This document shows, piece after piece, positions 14,824 to 23,159 of a stretch of 64,000 bases of DNA. Position 1 is the first letter of the stretch. Every line of letters begins with the position of its first letter. The stretch is taken from contig DAVZXP010000005.1 of the NCBI GenBank assembly GCA_052298855.1, positions 124,001-188,000 of the forward strand, written 5' to 3'. Both the position numbers and the translations under genes were made by a program. Source of the stretch: Fimenecus sp052298855. GTDB lineage: Bacteria > Bacillota > Clostridia > Oscillospirales > Acutalibacteraceae. The notes below the pieces were generated by a model. The model was not told the origin of the DNA, made no database searches, and worked only from the letters and a program-made list of their open reading frames with translations.

Positions 14824-16002
14824 ATGAGACCTTACGGATTGATACTTGCAGGCGGCGGTGCAAAGGGCGCATACCAGATTGGTGCGTGGAAAGCGCTTAT
14901 CGAGCTTGGAATTCAAATTGAGGCGATTGCAGGCACATCTATCGGTGCAATCAACGGCGCTTTTATTGCTCAGGGCGACTTTGACAAGGCTCTTGCTGTT
15001 TGGGAAGAAGCTGAAGTTGTCAACGGTATAAAAATTGAAAGCGAACTGAAATCAACCGAAAATCTTTTCTCGTTCAGCAACTTTCCGCAGTTGTTCCATG
15101 AGATTGTAAAAAACGGCGGTGTTGATGTTTCGCCCGCAAGGCAGATGATTGCCGACTCGATTGACGAGGACACCGTAAGGCGCAGTAATATTCCGCTTGG
15201 AATTGTATCGTTTCAGCTCGGCGGTATGAAGCCTGTTGAGGTGTTTATCGATGAAATGCCCGAGGACTCGCTTGTCGATTATCTTATGGCTTCGGCGAGA
15301 TTTCCGGGACTTAACAGACAGGGTCCCGACGACTCTAATTATCTTGACGGCGGAATTTACGACAATGCACCTGTCGGAATGCTTCGTAAAAGGGGATTAA
15401 ATCGCCTTATTATCATAGATATTTCAAATATCAAGGGCATGGGTCACAAGGAGGACTTGTCCTGTGCGGATTTGATTTACATCAGACCGTTTGAGCCGAA
15501 GGATCTCGGCGCTTCGTTTGAATTTGACAAGGAAATGAATGAAAAGCGTATGCGTATGGGCTATTACGATACGCTCAAGGCATTTGGTAAAATCGCAGGT
15601 CGTGACTATTATTTCTCTCACAAGGAGTACAAAACTATGCTTTCGCTCTATGGCTTTGACGCTTGTGAACAGCTTGAGGGGCTTGCCCGTGAGCTTGAAA
15701 TTCCGAGGCTTCGCATGTATACTCACAAGCAGTTTATGAGAGCGTTGACTTCTGCCGAGAAAAAGAGCAAAAAGGAAAAAGAGAGAGAAAAGGCGAAGGT
15801 AAAGGAGCAGAAAGCCAAAAATGCTCAAGCGGAAGAAAACGAAAACGAAAAAGAAAAGGAAATCGGCGAGGTAATCGCAAATTTCGTTCCGTCTATTATT
15901 CAGGAAAAGGCGAGAAGATTTAAGGATAAAATCAAGGAGTATGAAAAGAGCCATTCCTCGTACAAATCGGCTTATGAGGCTATCGACAAATTCAACTCTT
16001 GA
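14824..16002 (+). CDS. Patatin-like phospholipase
   Basis: ATG 14824 follows CGGAGG by seven bases. The 392-residue protein has the patatin oxyanion motif GGGAKGAYQIG (10-20), the nucleophile elbow GTSIG (Ser39) and DGG (Asp175), giving the Ser-Asp dyad. After about residue 310 comes a Lys/Glu-rich coiled stretch and an amphipathic end, which may bind membranes. Bacterial relatives are lipid acyl hydrolases. Some act in defence, but no cyclase or sensor neighbours this one. The 3' end overlaps the convergent lipoprotein gene by 11 bp. Confidence 0.9.
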   Translation: MRPYGLILAGGGAKGAYQIGAWKALIELGIQIEAIAGTSIGAINGAFIAQGDFDKALAVWEEAEVVNGIKIESELKSTENLFSFSNFPQLFHEIVKNGGVDVSPARQMIADSIDEDTVRRSNIPLGIVSFQLGGMKPVEVFIDEMPEDSLVDYLMASARFPGLNRQGPDDSNYLDGGIYDNAPVGMLRKRGLNRLIIIDISNIKGMGHKEDLSCADLIYIRPFEPKDLGASFEFDKEMNEKRMRMGYYDTLKAFGKIAGRDYYFSHKEYKTMLSLYGFDACEQLEGLARELEIPRLRMYTHKQFMRALTSAEKKSKKEKEREKAKVKEQKAKNAQAEENENEKEKEIGEVIANFVPSIIQEKARRFKDKIKEYEKSHSSYKSAYEAIDKFNS

Positions 16003-16471
16003 CTTCGCACATAAGCGAGATTATTTCGCTGTTTGTGTAGATGAAAAAGTCGGCGTTATCGCTTGAAAATGATACGGTTGAGTCAGAAAAAACAATTTTG
16101 CTTGCATCGAACGAATTTTTAGAGAAAAGCTCCGCTATTTCGTCGCTTGTTTTGTTGCAAAGCACACCGCACATTGCCGAAAAGACCTTAAAGGAATATT
16201 CCTCGTCGGGGTGCTCGGGCTGAGTTAATGTGATTTCGCAGCGGCGCACTATTCTTGCTTCGTCGGTCGTCAGGGTAAGCATAAAGCACGACGACGGGAA
16301 ATAGTAATAATCGTTTCCCGAATTATAATAGTCCGACGGCTCAATTATATTTTCGGCAAGCTGTGAATTAAGCCTGTCGGAGAACTCAAAAATGTCGGTT
16401 TTCGGCTGTTTTGTGCAGGCACAGAGGAAAACAAGCAGGACTGTTATTGCGAGGACATAAAAACGTTTCAT
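15992..16471 (-). CDS. Small lipoprotein of unknown function
   Basis: This 159-residue protein has a lipoprotein signal: MKRF, hydrophobic LAITVLLVFL, lipobox CAC with Cys at about 19. The mature part is acidic and Ser/Tyr-rich with one hydrophobic strand, FIYTNSEIISLMCEV, at the end. No family is recognised. It converges with the patatin gene and overlaps it by 11 bp. Confidence 0.75.
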   Translation of the reverse strand: MKRFYVLAITVLLVFLCACTKQPKTDIFEFSDRLNSQLAENIIEPSDYYNSGNDYYYFPSSCFMLTLTTDEARIVRRCEITLTQPEHPDEEYSFKVFSAMCGVLCNKTSDEIAELFSKNSFDASKIVFSDSTVSFSSDNADFFIYTNSEIISLMCEVKS

Positions 16472-16579
16472 TGTACACTCCTATAAATATTGTTAATAAA
16501 ATGTTTACATAAGAAAAGGAAAAATGTAGTAAAATATATTCAGTATTTTTTTGCGTTATGTTCAAATTTATAAAAGAAA

Positions 16580-18169
16580 GTGGTTTTTGCTGTGATTAAG
16601 AAATTCAAAAACATGACAAGAGCAAGGCAGATAGGCACAATAATCGTAACAATAGTTATTTTGGTGCTTATCGGATATGTCCTTTACACGAACTTTAAGC
16701 CCGAGCCTCTTCCCGAATACAATGTGACGGAAATCAAGCTCGGTGATCTTCAGTCAACCTATGAGACAACGGGTACGGTTGTGTCCGATAACACGGAAGC
16801 GTACACCGCAATAACTGGCGTTAAGGTTACGGCTGTAAATGTCAAGGTCGGCGATAGCGTTAAAGCAGGCGATGTTCTCGCTCAGTTTGACGTTTCAACG
16901 CTCAATTCTCAGCTTAAAGAGTATAAAACCGCTTATGATAAGGCGCTCAAGGCTTATAACGATTCCGTTTCGTCAACAAATGCCGCAAAGCAGAATAAGG
17001 CGAACGCCGCAGCGCAGATGAACACCGTCAATTCTGAAATTGCTCGTCTTGAGCAGGAAATCAAGGCTGCCGAGGACACAAAAAATCAAACTCCGGACAC
17101 TCCCGAATATTCGCAGGAGCAGCTTGACGCACTTATTCAAAAACTTAAGGACAGCGGATTTTCAAAGGAAGAAATAGATAAAATCATCGAGTCGCTCAAG
17201 AATTCCTCGGGCGGAATCACAAAAGAGGATATTGAGTCGGCTATTGCAAACGCAACCGCTACAAAGAAGCTTGAGCTTGCACAGAAGCAGTCGCAAAAGC
17301 AAATGCTCGAAGCACAGCTTGCGCTTTATGAAGCACAGTCGGACGAAACAGCTTCTTCGATTTACAAGAACGTAATGGAGCAGAAAAAGACGGACTACGA
17401 AAGCTACAAGGCTTTGGTTGACTCAATGAAAAACGGCTGGGTAGCAAGCTCTGACGGACTTGTTACGGAGGTAAATCTCGTTGCAGGTCAAGCCTTTACT
17501 CCCAAAGCTTCAAAATCCACGACAACAGACCTTTCTTCGATTATGAAATATGTTTCGGGCAATAACGATATGACCTCGGTGCTCTCCGACATAATCGGCA
17601 GCGTAACCGACGGCAATGCCTCTTCGGGTACGGGTATTACCCTTGAAAATACAAATGAATTTGTCGCAGAGTTTTCAGTCGGCAAATATGATATTTTGAG
17701 CATTAAGGTTGGACAGAGGGTTAAAATTTCTTCTCTCGGCAGCGATTATGAGGGCGAGGTTATATACGTCAGCGCAACCGCAAGCGAGTCCTCGTCACTT
17801 GACATAAGCTCAATCGCTTCCACCTTTACAGGCGGCTCTTCTTCGTCTTCAAACGGTGCACTTGTAAGAGTCAAAATAAACAATCCCGATGAGAAAATCA
17901 TTATCGGCTTCGACGTCGATATTAAAATCGATACCGAAAAGATAGAAAACGTTATGGTGCTTCCCATTGATGCGGTTGTGACCGAGGACTCGACAAACTT
18001 TGTTTATGTAGTTGACGAAAACAACAAGGTTTCAAAGCGTGAGATTACAGTCGGCAGATTTTCAGACGATAATTATGAGCTTCTCACAGGCGTAGAGCAG
18101 GGAGAAAGAGTTGTTGACAATCCCAAGACCTCAATGGCAGAGGGCGACAAAATCGCAATAAAGAAATAA
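16580..18169 (+). CDS. HlyD/MacA-type periplasmic adaptor-like membrane fusion protein
   Basis: This 529-residue protein begins with a single membrane helix (TIIVTIVILVLIGYVLY) after a basic stretch. It then shows biotinyl-lipoyl halves (VKVGDSVKAGDVLAQFDVS), a long coiled-coil hairpin at ~110-290 and a beta-barrel with VLPIDAVVTEDS near the end. This is the layout of YknX/MacA adaptors that serve MacB-type ABC exporters. The start could be GTG 16580 or GTG 16592; both lack a good ribosome site. The permease follows 15 bp later. Confidence 0.88.
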   Translation: MVFAVIKKFKNMTRARQIGTIIVTIVILVLIGYVLYTNFKPEPLPEYNVTEIKLGDLQSTYETTGTVVSDNTEAYTAITGVKVTAVNVKVGDSVKAGDVLAQFDVSTLNSQLKEYKTAYDKALKAYNDSVSSTNAAKQNKANAAAQMNTVNSEIARLEQEIKAAEDTKNQTPDTPEYSQEQLDALIQKLKDSGFSKEEIDKIIESLKNSSGGITKEDIESAIANATATKKLELAQKQSQKQMLEAQLALYEAQSDETASSIYKNVMEQKKTDYESYKALVDSMKNGWVASSDGLVTEVNLVAGQAFTPKASKSTTTDLSSIMKYVSGNNDMTSVLSDIIGSVTDGNASSGTGITLENTNEFVAEFSVGKYDILSIKVGQRVKISSLGSDYEGEVIYVSATASESSSLDISSIASTFTGGSSSSSNGALVRVKINNPDEKIIIGFDVDIKIDTEKIENVMVLPIDAVVTEDSTNFVYVVDENNKVSKREITVGRFSDDNYELLTGVEQGERVVDNPKTSMAEGDKIAIKK

Positions 18170-18184
18170 GGTAGGTGCTGTCTG

Positions 18185-19426
18185 TTGAATATCAAAGAAA
18201 ACATCAGAATAGCAATATTCAGCATCAAGACCAATCTTATGCGCTCGTTGCTGACAATGCTCGGCATTATAATCGGCGTTGCCTCGGTTATTGCGGTAAT
18301 CACGGTCGGTAACGGCGGCAGGGATTATATCGTCGGTATGATCAAGGATATGGGCTCGAACGCTATAACAATCGGTGTTGACGCTACAACCGCTTCAAAT
18401 TCCGACTATATCACGGACGGCGATATTGAAGCTATCAAGGCTCTTGACGCTGTTCAGTACGTTTCGCCGATGGTAATGTCAATGGGCTCACTCAATGCAG
18501 GCGACGAAACGGGAATCGGCTTGCTCATAGGCGGTAATGAGGAAATGCGTTACGTTATGAGCGGTGAATGTGTTTACGGCAGATATTACACAAAGGCCGA
18601 AGCGGATTCGGGAAAGGCTGTATGCGTTATCGATATTTCAAGTGCCTTGCAGTTCTTCGGCAAGAAAAATTGCGTCGGCGAGTACATTAACTACACCGCA
18701 AACGGAATTACCGTCAGCATAAAGGTTATCGGTGTTACGGATATGGCAAGTGCTTTTGGCTCGGACTCCGAAAAGATGCTTGAATCTATGAAAGCTTTGG
18801 GCAATTCCACGCTTTCGGGCGGTATGATTATGGTGCCGACTAAATTTGCTACGAACGTTATCGGTATGAGTGACCGCTATGACACGATTTATATTATAGC
18901 GAGTGACGAAAACGATCTTGATGCGGCAGGAAGTGCTGCACTTAACAGAATAAGAGCAAGGCATAACAACCACGATAAAGATGTATATTTGCTTACAAAT
19001 ATGGCGACATATATCAATCTTTTGGATACGGTAATCAACGTGTTCACAATATTTATTGCCGCAGTCAGCGCAATTTCGCTTGTTGTCGGCGGTATCGGCG
19101 TAATGAACATAATGCTTGTTTCAATAACCGAGCGAACGAGGGAGATAGGTATTCGAAAGGCGCTCGGCGCAAAGACCTCGACTATATTGTTCCAGTTCCT
19201 CACAGAGTCGATAATCCTTTGCGTAATCGGCGGTGCGATAGGTTTGCTGTTGGGTGTTTCGGGTGCGGCGCTTGTTTCGTCGATTATGAAAATTCCGCTT
19301 GCCGTTAAAGCCTCAACCGTTGCGCTTGCAATCGGATTTTCAACTCTTATCGGTGTAGTGTTCGGTGTTTACCCTGCAAGACGGGCAGCAAAAATGCCAC
19401 CTATCGAAGCTTTGAGAAGAGATTGA
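18185..19426 (+). CDS. MacB/FtsX-type ABC transporter permease
   Basis: This 413-residue protein starts at TTG 18185 behind AAGGTAGGTG. MRSLLTMLGIIIGVASVIAV (N-terminal helix), a large extracellular MacB_PCD-like domain and three C-terminal helices (GGIGVMNIMLVSITERTREIGIRKALGA, ILCVIGGAIGLLLG) are the FtsX/MacB permease layout. Its adaptor is the gene before it, but no ATPase gene adjoins, whereas MacAB-YknXYZ operons normally encode one. The ATPase must come from elsewhere. Confidence 0.9.
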   Translation: MNIKENIRIAIFSIKTNLMRSLLTMLGIIIGVASVIAVITVGNGGRDYIVGMIKDMGSNAITIGVDATTASNSDYITDGDIEAIKALDAVQYVSPMVMSMGSLNAGDETGIGLLIGGNEEMRYVMSGECVYGRYYTKAEADSGKAVCVIDISSALQFFGKKNCVGEYINYTANGITVSIKVIGVTDMASAFGSDSEKMLESMKALGNSTLSGGMIMVPTKFATNVIGMSDRYDTIYIIASDENDLDAAGSAALNRIRARHNNHDKDVYLLTNMATYINLLDTVINVFTIFIAAVSAISLVVGGIGVMNIMLVSITERTREIGIRKALGAKTSTILFQFLTESIILCVIGGAIGLLLGVSGAALVSSIMKIPLAVKASTVALAIGFSTLIGVVFGVYPARRAAKMPPIEALRRD

Positions 19427-19458
19427 CAGACGGCGAAATTTATATTTTTTATTATTTA

Positions 19459-19488
19459 ACGGGTACTTTTACAAAGTACCCGTTTTTA
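19459..19488 (+). terminator. Terminator of efflux operon
   Basis: ACGGGTACTTT and AAAGTACCCGT (19459-19483) form a perfect stem followed by TTTTT. Confidence 0.88.
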
Positions 19489-19499
19489 ATACCCTTTAG

Positions 19500-19940
19500 C
19501 CTCCCCAAATTTCCTCGTTCAGCGAAGAGCGTGGGCTTGCTCCCGCCCTACCACGTCGTCGTTTACGCCGTATCGTTCGCAACAGCCTTTGGCTGTTTCT
19601 CACTCACTATGCAACTCCTCCTCTTCCGCAAAAATCACGCTCGGCTCGCCTGTTCGGTTGTAAACGCCCTCGCAACGGCTCGCTGTCGCTACCGACTTTT
19701 GCGGATTTTGGACAACCGCATATTTAGGCTCCCTCTGACGGGCAACATATGCGACCGCCGCCTGTGACGGATAAAGGGAGCATCTGTTGGCGTAGCGGCC
19801 GATTTTGTGCGGCGCTCCAAGCCGCATAAACAAAATCGGGATACAGCAAGAGGGCAATAGTTGTCATTTTTCTGCGAAAAACGACAGCTCCATCGTCAGA
19901 GGGAGCTGTGTCGGACAACCGCAAGGGTTGTCCCTACGGT
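19500..19940. repeat. Intergenic block of dispersed repeats (copy A)
   Basis: This 614-base gap has no credible gene. Bases 19611-19712 recur inverted at 47055-47160 and bases 19727-19860 recur inverted at 46581-46714, by eye about 85-90% identical. Several short palindromes (AGCTCCATC..GAGGGAGCT, GACAACCGCAAGGGTTGTC) add to it. The short ORFs across it are by-products of the repeats. Confidence 0.8.
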
Positions 19941-19997
19941 TGTGCGAATATTTTAATATCATATCAGCCAAAAATTATCATACATCAACAACAATAA

Positions 19998-20022
19998 AAA
20001 GGGCGAACTGTGTTCGCCCTTT
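19998..20022. repeat. REP-like palindrome serving as terminator
   Basis: AAAGGGCGAA and TTCGCCCTTT flank CTGTG. The core GGGCGAACTGTGTTCGCC is the same palindrome as at 31619, 31771, 46763 and 46813. Read on the minus strand it is followed by TTATTG just after the protease stop at 20041, so it likely also terminates that operon. Confidence 0.8.
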
Positions 20023-20040
20023 GATAAATTTAATTTATTG

Positions 20041-22914
20041 TTAAACCGAAAGTATTGTGTCGAGGTTGCATTTTTCGAGCTGTTCACGGTTACCGACAAC
20101 GCACACAGCAGGATTTTTATAGCACTCCTCAAGGCTTTCTGCGACCGCTTTCAAGTCATTGTGAGAAGTGGAAACAATCTGCTCCATTCTCGTCTTTCTG
20201 TCCTTTTCGCTGACGCCTCTGAAATAGAGCCTGTCACCGAGCGCACCCTTTGCCCTCGGAGTGAGAACGGGAAGCGAATCGGCAACAGTACCGATAATAA
20301 AGCCTGTTATGTCGCTGTTTGCATCTGCAACACTTCTAAGATAATCAGGAGTTTTTTTGAAGCTCTCAAGCGAAGCCGAAACCGATGGGTCACGGTATGA
20401 ATAACAAGAAACCGTACCTGACGGACGAACGACCATACCCGTACCGTAAGCGCCGCCCTGCATACGAATTACAGTCCACAAGTAGTTAAGGCTGACGATT
20501 TTTCCTGCAACGGACACGCTTCCGGCAGACGTTTTGCCGAGTTTTCTCAAATCGCCCGTCATAACCGCAAAAGACACATCTGCCGGAATTGCAATTCCCT
20601 CTTTTCTTAATCCCCACGGCTCAATTTTGCCGTCGAGCGCTCCGTCTGATTTTTCAGGGAGAGTGCTTGCAATTTCGTTTACGATTTTTTCTACGCTTTC
20701 GGGTGTACCCGTTATGCTGACGGTCAGCTTTTCACGGCAAATTATCTTACCGAACAGAGCGTTGATTTTCTTGCAAAATTCCTCTGCCGACCAATTTTCC
20801 TGCATATTTTTAAGCCAATTATAGTATTCAAAGCCGTAATTGCACTCGGAAATTACACCGCCCTTTGAAAGCTGTGCGGCAGTTCTGCCCATTGCGACCT
20901 GTGAGCCGCTGACGAGAATGCTCTGAAGCAGCTCCATTCTGTTTTGACAGAGCAGTGAAAAAGCGTCCTCGCCGTTTGAAAAATCGGTTGTTGTAAGCAC
21001 CTCGCCGATAAGCTGTATCGCCTTTTCGACGTTCTTTTCCATTGCCGAGAAATTAACGTGAAAATAAGCAGAGCAGTCCGTACTGCCGTCCTTTTCATAG
21101 CAGGAAACGGTGCTTGAAACACTGCCGCAAAGGGTTCTTTTAAGCGTCAAAAGTTCTTCCGGCGAATGTTTTTCGGTTGCAAGTTCGCCCAAAAGTGAAG
21201 TTGCAAATGACAAAGCCGATATTTCGTTTTCGGTGCAACCGTTTGCGTCAAAATAAAGATTTACATAGACAATTCCGTTGCTGTTTATCTTATGCACAAG
21301 CGTAGGGATATTGCCTACCGTGATTTTCTCCGTCGGTATTGCCTCGGGTTGAGCCTTTATGTCTTGAAGTGTAAGCCTCGGCAAAGTGGCAACAGCATCT
21401 TCTGTGTCGGGAGTATCCTGCCAAAGTGCAAGCCTTTCGCACTCTTTTTCTACCCTCTCCCAATCCTCGTCATCAAAGCGCTCCGACGTTTTTTTAAGAC
21501 GTTCCGTTTCCTCTGCTCTTATCTTATCGCCTACGGTTTTTGACGGCACAAGCATAACCTTACAGCGGTGCGGATTTTCAATGAATTCCTCTTTGATGAT
21601 CTTCTCAAAATAACCCTCGTCAATCTTTGCACGAAGATTTTTGAAAAGCTCGCCGACCTCAAGATTTTTCTCGGGCTTTCCGCCGTAAAGCCAGCTGTCT
21701 AAAATATCCATTCCGAAAACCAAGCCCTGCGGATAGCTTCCGTAGTCCTTTTCACGCATTTGGAATTCAAGATATGTCAAAGCCGCTTCGAGCTGATTGC
21801 GGTCAATTCCGTTTTCGGCAAGTTCCGAAAGAGTATCGAAAATTCTCTTTTCAATCTCGTCGGCATCCTCTTTTTTGAGGTTTTGCACCTTGATTGTAAG
21901 CTGAGGCTGTAAAACAATTTCGGGCATGTCAACGCTGACCGCTTCGGCAAGTGAGTCGCCTAAAATACAGGCGTTAAGAGGAGATTTTACGCTTCCGCAA
22001 AGCACGTCCGAAAGTGCTCTGACAGCCACGATTTTTTCTGTATCGGAAAAGTCGCCTACTACCCTGCCCCACGCAAGAATGTATCTGTTATCTGCGTTTT
22101 CGTCGGGAGAAATTTCATATTCGGTCACGATTTCTCCTGCATCAACAGCCTTTTGAAGCTCGGGCAATTCGACTCTTTCGCCTGCCGGAATATTCTCAAG
22201 ATATTCATCGTTAATAATTTTCAAAACAGCGTCAATATCCATTTTACCGTCAAGGATTATGAATGCATTTGACGGAGAATAATGCTTTTTATGTGCCGCT
22301 ATAAAGCTTTCATAGGTAAGCTCGGGTATGCTCTTGGGGTCGCCGCCCGAAACATAGCCGTATGCGTTATCGGGGAAAAGCGCCTTGCTCATTACGGTTT
22401 CAAGCTTTGCGTCGGGATCTGCAAAAACGCCTTTCATCTCATTGAAAACAACGCCCTTATATAAGAGTTCGCCGTTCTCGCCCTTTTCATAGTGCCAGCC
22501 CTCTTGACGGAAGCACTCGGGATTTTGATATATCGCAGGATAAAAAACGGCGTCGAGGTAAACCCTCATAAGGTTTATAAAATCCTTGCCGTTTTTACTG
22601 CTTATCGGATAAAAGGTCTTGTCCGAAAAGGTCATTGCGTTCAAAAATGTGTTCATCGAGCTTTTGAGAAGCTCAACAAACGGGTCCTTAACAGGATAAT
22701 TCTTTGAACCGCACAAAACCGAGTGTTCGATTATATGGAACACGCCCGTATCGTCCTCGGGAAATGTCGGGAATGCAATACCGAAGGTCTTGTTTTCCTC
22801 GTCCCTGTCAAGCCAAAGGAGCTTGAGCCCTGTCTTTTCGTGCACCATCTCGTACATATCGGCTTTAAGCTCGCCGAGGTGCTCTTTTCTTAACTGTTTG
22901 AAACCGTGAGCCAT
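20041..22914 (-). CDS. M16C (presequence-protease-like) metallopeptidase
   Basis: ATG 22914 is chosen over a TTG ten codons upstream, since AGGAGAT lies about 11 bases before it. The 957-residue protein has the inverted zinc motif HIIEH (60-64, His60, Glu63, His64) with the downstream acidic helix. It has the four-domain length of pitrilysin/PreP-type M16C enzymes. It should degrade unfolded peptides in a closed chamber; no signal peptide is seen, so it acts in the cytosol. It follows the FTR-like gene on the same strand. Confidence 0.93.
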   Translation of the reverse strand: MAHGFKQLRKEHLGELKADMYEMVHEKTGLKLLWLDRDEENKTFGIAFPTFPEDDTGVFHIIEHSVLCGSKNYPVKDPFVELLKSSMNTFLNAMTFSDKTFYPISSKNGKDFINLMRVYLDAVFYPAIYQNPECFRQEGWHYEKGENGELLYKGVVFNEMKGVFADPDAKLETVMSKALFPDNAYGYVSGGDPKSIPELTYESFIAAHKKHYSPSNAFIILDGKMDIDAVLKIINDEYLENIPAGERVELPELQKAVDAGEIVTEYEISPDENADNRYILAWGRVVGDFSDTEKIVAVRALSDVLCGSVKSPLNACILGDSLAEAVSVDMPEIVLQPQLTIKVQNLKKEDADEIEKRIFDTLSELAENGIDRNQLEAALTYLEFQMREKDYGSYPQGLVFGMDILDSWLYGGKPEKNLEVGELFKNLRAKIDEGYFEKIIKEEFIENPHRCKVMLVPSKTVGDKIRAEETERLKKTSERFDDEDWERVEKECERLALWQDTPDTEDAVATLPRLTLQDIKAQPEAIPTEKITVGNIPTLVHKINSNGIVYVNLYFDANGCTENEISALSFATSLLGELATEKHSPEELLTLKRTLCGSVSSTVSCYEKDGSTDCSAYFHVNFSAMEKNVEKAIQLIGEVLTTTDFSNGEDAFSLLCQNRMELLQSILVSGSQVAMGRTAAQLSKGGVISECNYGFEYYNWLKNMQENWSAEEFCKKINALFGKIICREKLTVSITGTPESVEKIVNEIASTLPEKSDGALDGKIEPWGLRKEGIAIPADVSFAVMTGDLRKLGKTSAGSVSVAGKIVSLNYLWTVIRMQGGAYGTGMVVRPSGTVSCYSYRDPSVSASLESFKKTPDYLRSVADANSDITGFIIGTVADSLPVLTPRAKGALGDRLYFRGVSEKDRKTRMEQIVSTSHNDLKAVAESLEECYKNPAVCVVGNREQLEKCNLDTILSV

Positions 22915-22940
22915 TTTATTTTCATATCTCCTATCAATTA

Positions 22941-23144
22941 TCAATCTTTCTCTTTATAGTAGAGCTTGCAATGGCAATACCCCTCAAAATCGGGGTCTGC
23001 TATCTGATTGCGAAACTCCTCGCAGATACATTTATACTTTTCATCCTTGCCTATTCTGCAAGGGCAATAGCCGCCCTTTTTCTTCAAGCCCTCTTTTATC
23101 GTTTTGACGATTTCCTCGTCTGAATTAAGTCTGACCTTTGCCAT
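22941..23144 (-). CDS. Ferredoxin-thioredoxin reductase catalytic-chain-like protein
   Basis: This 67-residue protein has the three Cys pairs of FTR beta: CPC (27-29), CIC (39-41) and CHC (57-59), in the order CPCR..KYKCICEEF..GYCHCKLYY. In FTR these bind a 4Fe-4S cluster next to a redox-active disulfide. It is shorter than plant FTR-beta and no variable chain is seen, as in anaerobes with solo FTR-like proteins. It probably passes ferredoxin electrons to a thioredoxin-type partner. The M16 gene follows directly. Confidence 0.85.
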   Translation of the reverse strand: MAKVRLNSDEEIVKTIKEGLKKKGGYCPCRIGKDEKYKCICEEFRNQIADPDFEGYCHCKLYYKEKD

Positions 23145-23159
23145 AATATCGCCCCTTTA

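Noticed and set aside
15424..15954. 176-codon ORF opposite the patatin gene
   Set aside because: It is the antisense shadow of the Lys/Glu-rich patatin tail, giving a Phe/Leu-rich product without a ribosome site.
14824..16002. Patatin as effector of a CBASS-type system
   Set aside because: The neighbours are a lipoprotein and an XRE repressor. No cyclase, Cap or sensor gene adjoins, and the NTase at 12266 is on the other side of the tRNA in a different unit.
19423..20044. Several ORFs of 66-114 codons on both strands
   Set aside because: They run through dispersed repeats and palindromes, lack ribosome sites and resemble no family.
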